Source: CAWARU01 sp963784575 (GTDB lineage Bacteria; Pseudomonadota; Gammaproteobacteria; UBA6186; Azoamicaceae). From it: a stretch of 64,000 nt of DNA. The DNA lies in NCBI GenBank assembly GCA_963784575.1, contig CAWARU010000001.1:1612001-1676000 (forward strand), read 5' to 3'. Positions 35,001 to 44,000 of the stretch are shown one piece after another (the stretch's first letter is position 1; every line of letters begins with the position of its first letter). Both the position numbers and the translations under genes were made by a program. Below the pieces are notes generated by a model, which made no database searches, was not told where the DNA came from, and saw only the letters and a list, made by a program, of their open reading frames with translations.

Positions 35001-38000
35001 GCGATCTAGCCAATTCGTAAAATCCTCTGCAACGATACCAGGCAAGGGGCGCAATCTTTTTACTTTAGAGGTGGGCAGCGTTACAAATTTAACGCCATAG
35101 ACGCCTGCTAAAAATCTTTGCGAAGTAGGAGAGCCCAAAGTGCCGGTCAAACCGATAAGATTAGTTGTATATCTTTGAAAAAATGCTTTATTTGAGATAT
35201 AAACTGCTTTTAGGCTCTCGATAGAAATCTTGCGGCGGAATTTTAATTCCATAAATTGAGCCAGCCCATCGCTCCAACGAGTAGAGTATTGCTCAATGCC
35301 GGTGGCCTTATCAAGAATAATAATGGATCTCTTTTTAGCTTTTTCTTCGCCTTCAGTTTTGGGGATATCAAAGACAAATTGATCATCCTCCTGCATTATT
35401 CTTGCCTGGAAGGCGCTGTCTACCCAGCGACTCATTTTATAAAAAATATAATTATGCATGTATTTCGGAACTTTGATATCTTTGGATTTGACACGTCCAA
35501 TCATAAAATCAGAGACATCTTTCACATGCTTTGAAATGTCTTCAGCTTCTTTAAGATCAGCTTTAAGTACTGCGGTCCATATGTTGATAAATACGCTTTC
35601 AATATATTTTAAGGATTCAATTTCGTGTGAAAGATAAAGTACATGCCTCGCTTTATCGAGACCAAGGCTGTCTACCTCATCTAGTATTAAACATTTCTTT
35701 TTATCCTTGTACCGATCGCCAAACGCTCTTCTTCCATTGCATTCTTGCTCCAAAATATCTCTTTGAAAATATCCAACATCACCATAGACAATCGTATTTT
35801 CATAGGCTTTTCGGTTGACTTCTTGATCTTCACTACAAATATGGCCGCTGCTGCACTTTAGGAGCTCAAGGAAAGTCCGACATTTGTGCTCACCCTCAAT
35901 TGCTAAATCTCTGTTACTGGAAACAATATCGACCGCATAGCCGCAAAGTGCTTTAAAAGCTGCTACTAATCCCACAATAAGAGTTTTACCTTCACCAGTG
36001 CTGACCTGCTCAAAAAGCCCCTCATTTTCACAGTAAATACTGAGCAAAAAAGCTAGAACTTGGGTATGTTTTGGAAATTGCGGCTCATTAGACACCCACC
36101 ATGCATAGAGAATAACAGGTACGACTTCAGTCAAATGCCCGCGCAGATATTTTTCAGGATCCTCTTGATACTTTTTACAATCGAATACCTCTTGTATTCT
36201 ACGTGCTATAAAAGATTTTTCATCACCCTCTAGCACAAATTTATTATTTCCCTTAGTTCTATAACCTTCAGCAATTGCACGACACTCCATTGCTTTTTTT
36301 CCGACTTCTTCAAGCACAGGTATGGATATTGCATTAAATTGCTTCCCGTGTTCTCTGACGATTTCTGCAACCAGCTCTGTTGCTGTTCTGTCTTTAGCAG
36401 CTCTCCCCTCCTCATAGCGAGATTTGCGATATTCTACAGTTTTTTTCTTCCAGTTACTGCAATTCTCCTTAATGATGCTGCAGGCATCTGTGAAGGTGAT
36501 CTCCTGATTGTAAATCGCAGTAACGACGATTAAAAACGGTGTGAAGTTCAAAGCTTTCTGTGATAAGATTGATTGAATGCTTGAAGAAAAGAAATTCATG
36601 AATGTTTCTGAATTGTTGGTGCCTTCCTTGACTCGAATTTGGTTTAAAATCAGGAGTATTTTCTCACTTTCTGCGAAATCAAACCTTCCATAGTGATTGA
36701 TAAGTGCTTTGTTGTAGCTTTGAACAAAATTAATTTCATATAAGACCGTATCCCAAACCAGCAAAGAGGTTCCAGCAAGTCGATCTAATATATCTTTATC
36801 GACTTGTATTGTACTCATAAAATTTACAATACAGTCAATTTGTTCTTTGGATATCTTTTGATAGGGTGAAGCTGCAGTCTTGCTTGCACCAAGCTCATTT
36901 GCTTCAATGATCTGATCTCTGTGTTCAGACACCAAAATATTATTGAAAAGCATTAACAATTGCGAATTCATTTTGGCAAGCATTTGATAGATGTGATGCG
37001 AGCTGGAATCAGAAAACAGCAAATTATACTTTTCAACAATATGTTCCACAAGCAATATTTTGAGCCATTCCTTTTGGCCTCTCATTGATATAACACCCAT
37101 GGGAACACGGAGATTCCCAAAACAGGCCAGTATTAGCAGAATATTTGCAAAATCATCCATAGATTGATTAAGTCCTGAATCGATTGTAAGCTTGCGGATC
37201 AGGACTTCTAATAAACAACTAAAGAGCTCTGCGTCAGTTGCATTGTATTTTTCCGGATTTTCAATCTCAAAACCAATAATCCCGGGAATATTTTTCAAAG
37301 CATCCAATATTTTTTTGCGTAGCTCAGATTCTTCTTTTTTCCCTGAAGTTATTAAATCCATGAGCTTATCAATTCTACTCTTCTGCAATCCTTGAACAAA
37401 TTTTGCTATCACATTTTCAAGCAGAAACGCTTCTTTTGTCTCTTCTACCTCTTTTTTCAGGATGACTGCATATAGAGTTTCCGATATCGTTTCCTGTTTT
37501 TCTAGGATATCCGCTGAAACCTGATCAAATATTCCTAGCCACGATGCATTAGGTTTCTTTATGAAAAGTTCTGTAATATGATTTTTAATAAATGTAAGCT
37601 TAATGCTTTTTTCAAATGATTTGAGCAATTGTAATTCTTCACCCCTTACAAGACTGATTGTTTTAAGATAAGCATCTAAGGTTTCCATTGCCTCTATAGA
37701 AATACTAAAGCCTTCTTCTTGATTTTCTAATGGATGTTTGGACATTATGATGAATAACGATTTCAAAAAATCAATAAATGCTGTATTGCCAAATTGCTTT
37801 GTTTCTGCTCTTTCTAAAAGTTTTTGCAACAATAATAATTGAATCTTAAGCTCAGGATTTTCAGCATTTAGACTTAAACTATTAGTATTCACAAGACTGA
37901 TAATATTGAACAAACTTATCAGAACATGAAAATCTTCTTCACCAAACTCTTGACTCTGACATTTTTTCTTGCTCAGGTTATAAAAATTAATATATATTTC

Positions 38001-41000
38001 CCTTATAATAGGTAATTTTGAATTCATTTCATTGTTCAGAAACTCGAGAATTATCTTAAGAACATCTGAAGTTCCAAACTTAAAATCTAGCTCAAAATAT
38101 TTTTTAAACAATTCATGAGATTGTATCAGCGATGTGAAGGCATTTTTCCTGAATTTTTCGACAGTTTGAGCATCAGTTTTACCAATCAAAATCAGCGATA
38201 GATCTTCTATAGTTTTTTTGAAATCTTTAATTTTATATATTTCCTGGTATTTGAAAACTTCCATCAACGGCTTTATTATTTGGGAATAACTTCTATCGAT
38301 TTCTGCTTCACTACAATTTTTATAGAACTGCTTTAAACTGATCAATAGCAAATTATATTCATATCCACTAAGATTTTCTTTTATATTTTTTGAAATAAGA
38401 TTCAAAGTTCCGAACAATTGTTGCAGCAGCTTTATTTCAGATACTAATTTTTCGGAATAGCTCTCGAAGTTCATCAAGCTTATATCTTTCGTATAAATAC
38501 CATATTGTTTTAATTGATTAATCAAATATGAAGCATCTACACTGTTCCATTCTGTAATGTTTGTAAATACGTGTTCGAATTCCAAGAGAAAAGTTTCTCT
38601 ATGAATTATATTTTTAAGAAAATTGAGCTTATTAACCGACAGAGTCATGCTCTCTTTAAATTTCTCCAAAATTGCCATGTCAATTTTAGCTAGCAATTTT
38701 AGAGATTCGCCGTTTGATGCAAGGCTCTTTAAAGCCGCATCCCTGTCTTCTTGCTTAATATCCTTTAAAATTAGCTCTCTTTGCTTATCATCTAACCCTT
38801 GTGAAATCTCTTTTTTACAGGCTTCTATCTCGGCAACTATCTTGTCTGAGAGCTCTTTATTCGACAAGTTATCAAGGATGTCTGTGAGAATTAAAATAGT
38901 GTCGTTTACTTTACTAATTTCAGTACAAACTAATGCTTCTTGGATCTTGAACTTATTTAGCTTGGACATATATTCGAAGAGATTAATAAGCAGTATCTTT
39001 ATCGTACTCGCATCTTGAATTTTAATAAAATCATTTAAATACGATTGAATTCTTTTTATGATGGAATTAAATTCACCATACTCGTCCAGGTGTATTTTAC
39101 CTTCGTTCTCCAAACTTTCAATTTCTTTTCTGGATTGCACCAAGGTTTTTTTATAATCAGCCATCAAATATAAATATTGGCTGGCCGCCACGAATTCCTG
39201 AATATTAATTCCTGTTAAATTTATAGTTGTGAGAGCCTTTGACTCTACCAATATCTTTGCGATAGACTCTTCATCAAATTCATTAATATTTTCTATTATC
39301 CATTTTAAAAATTCAATGCTGGCTTTGTTAATCTTGGATTTAAAATTTTTAAAACTGCTTAATGCAGCCAAGCTACTCAGTAGCTCTACAGCTAAATCTT
39401 TGTTTAAACTGGTATGAAATGCTGCAATCCTATCCTCAATATTCTGTGATCCAATCCTAGCCGCGCGCTCTGCTAACTTTTTGTCTTTTGTAAAAGAGCT
39501 TCCTAATTGTATTTCTTTTAATTGCGTGAATGCTTTCGATAAATCATAGATCAGATAATGCAAACCACTTTGCGGATACTGATCGAGTTGCCCAATAAGT
39601 TGATTAATATCGAATGTCAAGCTTATAAACTCATTTTTAGATAACTGCATCAAACTTAGATTATGAATATATGTTTCGAAAAAGAGTGCAAGTGATCTGA
39701 GCTTTTTACCGTCAGCAACAGTATTCCAAAAACAGCTCTTTTTTTCAAGCTCCATTGTCTTTACGAACTCACGAAAAATACTCACCAAAGTTTCTTTGTT
39801 GGTCTTATCAGCAAAGATAGCAGTCGCTTTGTAAAATTTTTCACTTGGCTCAAAGATTCCTGAAAAATCTCGTAGAATATCCGAGTTGTCACTCAACTCT
39901 GATATAACTACTTCAAGCTCATCGATGTCCGCAGATTTTAAATTTTGAATGAGATCAAGGTAATATTCTCTGTTTTTCACGCCTTCCTGATGATCTTTCT
40001 CAATGGTAAAATCTATACAAGCAATTGTTTTATAAATCCATTTCAACCAATAGTATCTATTTTTTTCTTTTAATAAATCCTGGATAAAAAACGTGATATT
40101 TTTGTCAAGATTGGGGGCTAAAGTTGTTTGTTTCAAGGTGTATAAATCATTAAGCCAACTATTCAATGATTTTAAGGGACGCTCTTCATTAATCCAGTTG
40201 TATAATAATTGTAAAGGCCAAATTGCATTTCTTTCTTGATCAAAATCACAAATTCTAAAATTAAACAGAAAACATTCTATAAATTTTGACAGGGCACTTA
40301 ATTCTGTCGAATCAAACTTTCGTGAAAGAATATCAGATATGAGAACATCTCCAATACTTATTAAATTTCTTTCATTCGGTTGCTCATTGAATTGACTAAC
40401 TGCAGTAGTTGAAAAAGGCCTAAGTGTTAGCTCAAATTTTAGCCAGGCTTTATCTTGCAATCTGTAATTTCTATCCATCCTAATATAATCATGCGAAAAT
40501 TTACTGTGGTCTTGCCGCGTCATTTCAACCAGGACATTCAGTCGATTTTGTGATGCTGCAAGTTCTGCATTGACTCGTTTTTCATTGAAGCTTCTGGTTA
40601 TTTCCTCACTTAATAAGTGTCTTTGCAGCCCACTTCTTAAAGTTGCTACATTGACTGATTGTATCTCTGCCTGCAACATTTGCATTGCAGCTTGCGATTC
40701 GACTTGAAATGCATCATATTCTGCTAGAACTGCTTCTGCCCTAAATTGCACGCCAATGCTTAAATTATCAGTATCGATTTTTTCAGCCTGTAGACGCTGA
40801 TTTTCCAAGGCCACCATGTCAGCAAATTTATCTTTAAATACCATTATTTGTTGAATTTCTTCATCAACACTTCTCGCTGCGAAATCCTCGTAAGGTAGAT
40901 TTTCGTTTGCAGCCATTTTTGCCAAAAATGAATTCAATGACGCTGCGAGCCAATGCTGATAAGAGTTCTTGTTTCTAGGGTTGCAGAATTTTGCATAAAA

Positions 41001-44000
41001 CTGAGCAGTTTGTTGAAAAACATTCTGACGATTGATAGGATATATCCCTTGTTTTTCCTGCCGGTTTTTGTGTTGCGCTCGTCTTTCTCTACCTCGTCTA
41101 TTTTCTTTATCGCGTTCTCGCGCTGCTTCAACTGATTGCTCCGAATACATTGGCCAATAACTAAAATGGCTTTCTTTTACCCCCTCATCATGGTGATACT
41201 CATATCCATATTTTGCGACCTGCAACTTGTTAGGAAAATGGATGTATCCGGTATTCATGTGATACTGTCTAGGATAGATAATATATTTAGTGACAAGAAA
41301 TCCGATAATACTAAAAAGTCCAGTTGACAAATAACTTACCCATCCGCCACGACTATTACTTACTACTTGGCAATCTCTCCCATCTTTGCCATTTTTACCT
41401 GCCTGCCCCGGCTTTCCGAGTGCACCATCAGCACCAGGATTACCCTCTTTAGCAGTGAATGCGCTTATAGCTTCAGGATTGCTTTGGTCGCGTAACACAA
41501 CTTTTCCCTTCGAGCCTTCATTGCCTCCTGTTCCTGGTGCACCGCTGTCACCTCCATCACCCCCTGGCTGACCCCTAGTGCCCAACAAATAGGCACGATG
41601 CGATTCTCCAGCAACGGAATCTCCCCAGCGATCTTTACACTGTTGTTCAAACTTGCCACTGTCCGCTGACTCTCCATCAGTACCAGGTAAACCATCTGAG
41701 CCATTTCCACCTGCCTGCCCAGTACCACCGTTTCCACCATTTGCAGTGACTTCCAATTCTGGTAGTTTTGATGCTTCGATGTACAGATGACCAGCGCTGG
41801 TTCCCCTTGCTCCACTGTTACCAGCTTCACCAGGGCGGCCATTGTGGTTTTGATCAGTTCCACTGGCACTCGGGGCCGGTTTGTCCTTCCATATGTCTTC
41901 TGCATCTCGTCCGCTAATATCAACTATAAATTTGGGCTTACCACTCGGTAATTCGACTCTAGGGCCAGTTAATGAAAATGACACGCCAGAATATACAGTT
42001 TCGTCTAAATTAACATCAAGGTATAGAACGACAGCAGAGAGGATTCGTATCTCGTTGTTCGGTGAAAAGCAATTCTGATGTTTATGTTTCAATAATTTTA
42101 TGACATCACTTAAAGCTGCAGCCGTTATTTGTATTTGATAGAGAGTGCGTCCACTTTGTTCTTCGACAATTATTTGTATATAATTCACATAATTATCTAA
42201 TAAATTTACCAAATTATTGAATATTTCAGGAAATAATGGACGTAACGTATGTTTGGCTTCATTGAATACCCTTTCTAACTGTGACAAAATATTTCTTGAC
42301 TCAGGAAATAAGTGTTGAATTTCTTTTACTATTTTTTGTATGAATTCCTTGTACATTGCATGACAATGACCATAATAACTGTCCTGATAAGGAATAAATC
42401 TTTTCAAACTAGTCAATTGATTTTCTAGAATTTTGCGCAAGCCATCATCTTTGATAGCAGCATAGGATGATAAATCTAGCTGAGCGGCTCTCATAAAATT
42501 TGTCAAAGATATCATCGCATTGTGCCTAAAAGAGAGCAAGCTATTGCTGTAAGCCAATGTTACTTCAGTGAAAAAATACCGCAAAGATTCACTTATTTCA
42601 GCTCCGCCCTTTTCATCCCTATGTCTTTTAAAAAATTCATCAAACTGTTTTATAATTTGTACTAATTCATCATCATTGAGGGTTTGGGAAATATTTTTGA
42701 TATCAGAAAAGTCTTTTCCTGGTCTTACACAACTTAAAATTTCCTTTTTTATCATGCCACTTTCTGAAAAAACTATTTCATGAGCTAAGTGATCATAACG
42801 TCTATGCAAAGCTTTCCAAAAGCAATCAAAAAAAACTTCCAATTGATTTTCAACAAATGCGAATCTCTGGAGCATAGAGTGAAGCTCATTGAGTTTAGCT
42901 TCAAGATAGACAAAATGACTATGACTGGTATTTTGCAGCTGCTCAGATAATTTTTTCAGTAATGATTCCGGTAAAATTTTCAGATCTTTAAAGTAAGTAA
43001 CTAAAGTATTTATTGCTTCAATTCTTATCTGGTAATCAATTTTTCCATGTTTTTGTAAAGATTTATTCAAACAATCAAAAGCTGAAACTGCATATTTTTC
43101 GTGTTTTACTCCCTTTTTTAATGCATTTTCTATGATCAGTTTTGTTGAAGCTGTCAAAACATGATGCAAAACTTTCGAAAATTGTTCTATCGCCGACAGT
43201 GATTGATAGCGAAATTGCGCCATGCTTTTCATATAAAGATCAAGTTTACTAAATATAGCATTTCGGAGGTAGGCACTTAGATAGTGAACGGCATAGGCAT
43301 CTTTAGCAGCTATACAACTTTTAAAAGCGGCAATAGCTTTTGATAATGCAAGTTCAGCTGATTTTTTTTCAAGAGCCGGTAGCACCCCTCTCACCGTATT
43401 TTCACGAGACAATGTATAAGCCTTTGTCTTCAAAGTTTCGATACACCGTTCGATATCTTCAAAAGAGTCTGGTTTATGAACGATTCTGTCAAAAATATTA
43501 GATTTGCTGATTTGATGGGCTTCAGCCAATTCTAAAGTATCATAACAATGCCGAATGATTAATACATAGTAATGATGAAATGATGCCAAACCTTCTCCAA
43601 CATCCACAAAACGATTCAGCATTGCCTTAATATTCATTAAACTAAGCTTAGTTTCGTGAATAAGCGATTCTTTATTTAAGGTATTTTCTAACTGTTGAAT
43701 CAATTTCACAATTTCATTTTTATTTTTAAAATCACCAGTTTTATAAATATAACTGATAAATAGCTGCAAAAAATTCTTATAATGGACAAAATCACCATAT
43801 TCCTCTGAAGCGCCGACAACAACCTTTTCACACGTTTTATGTAACAGTGCATTCAAACCACTTATCCACTGAAACTCATATTTGTCAACATTCCCCTTAT
43901 TTTCCAATAATTTGTCAACAATGATATTGTGTATTAATTCATCGAATTCAGTCAGCAATTTAGCAGCAGCTGTTCTCAGAGCTATCGTGTTTACAAGCTG

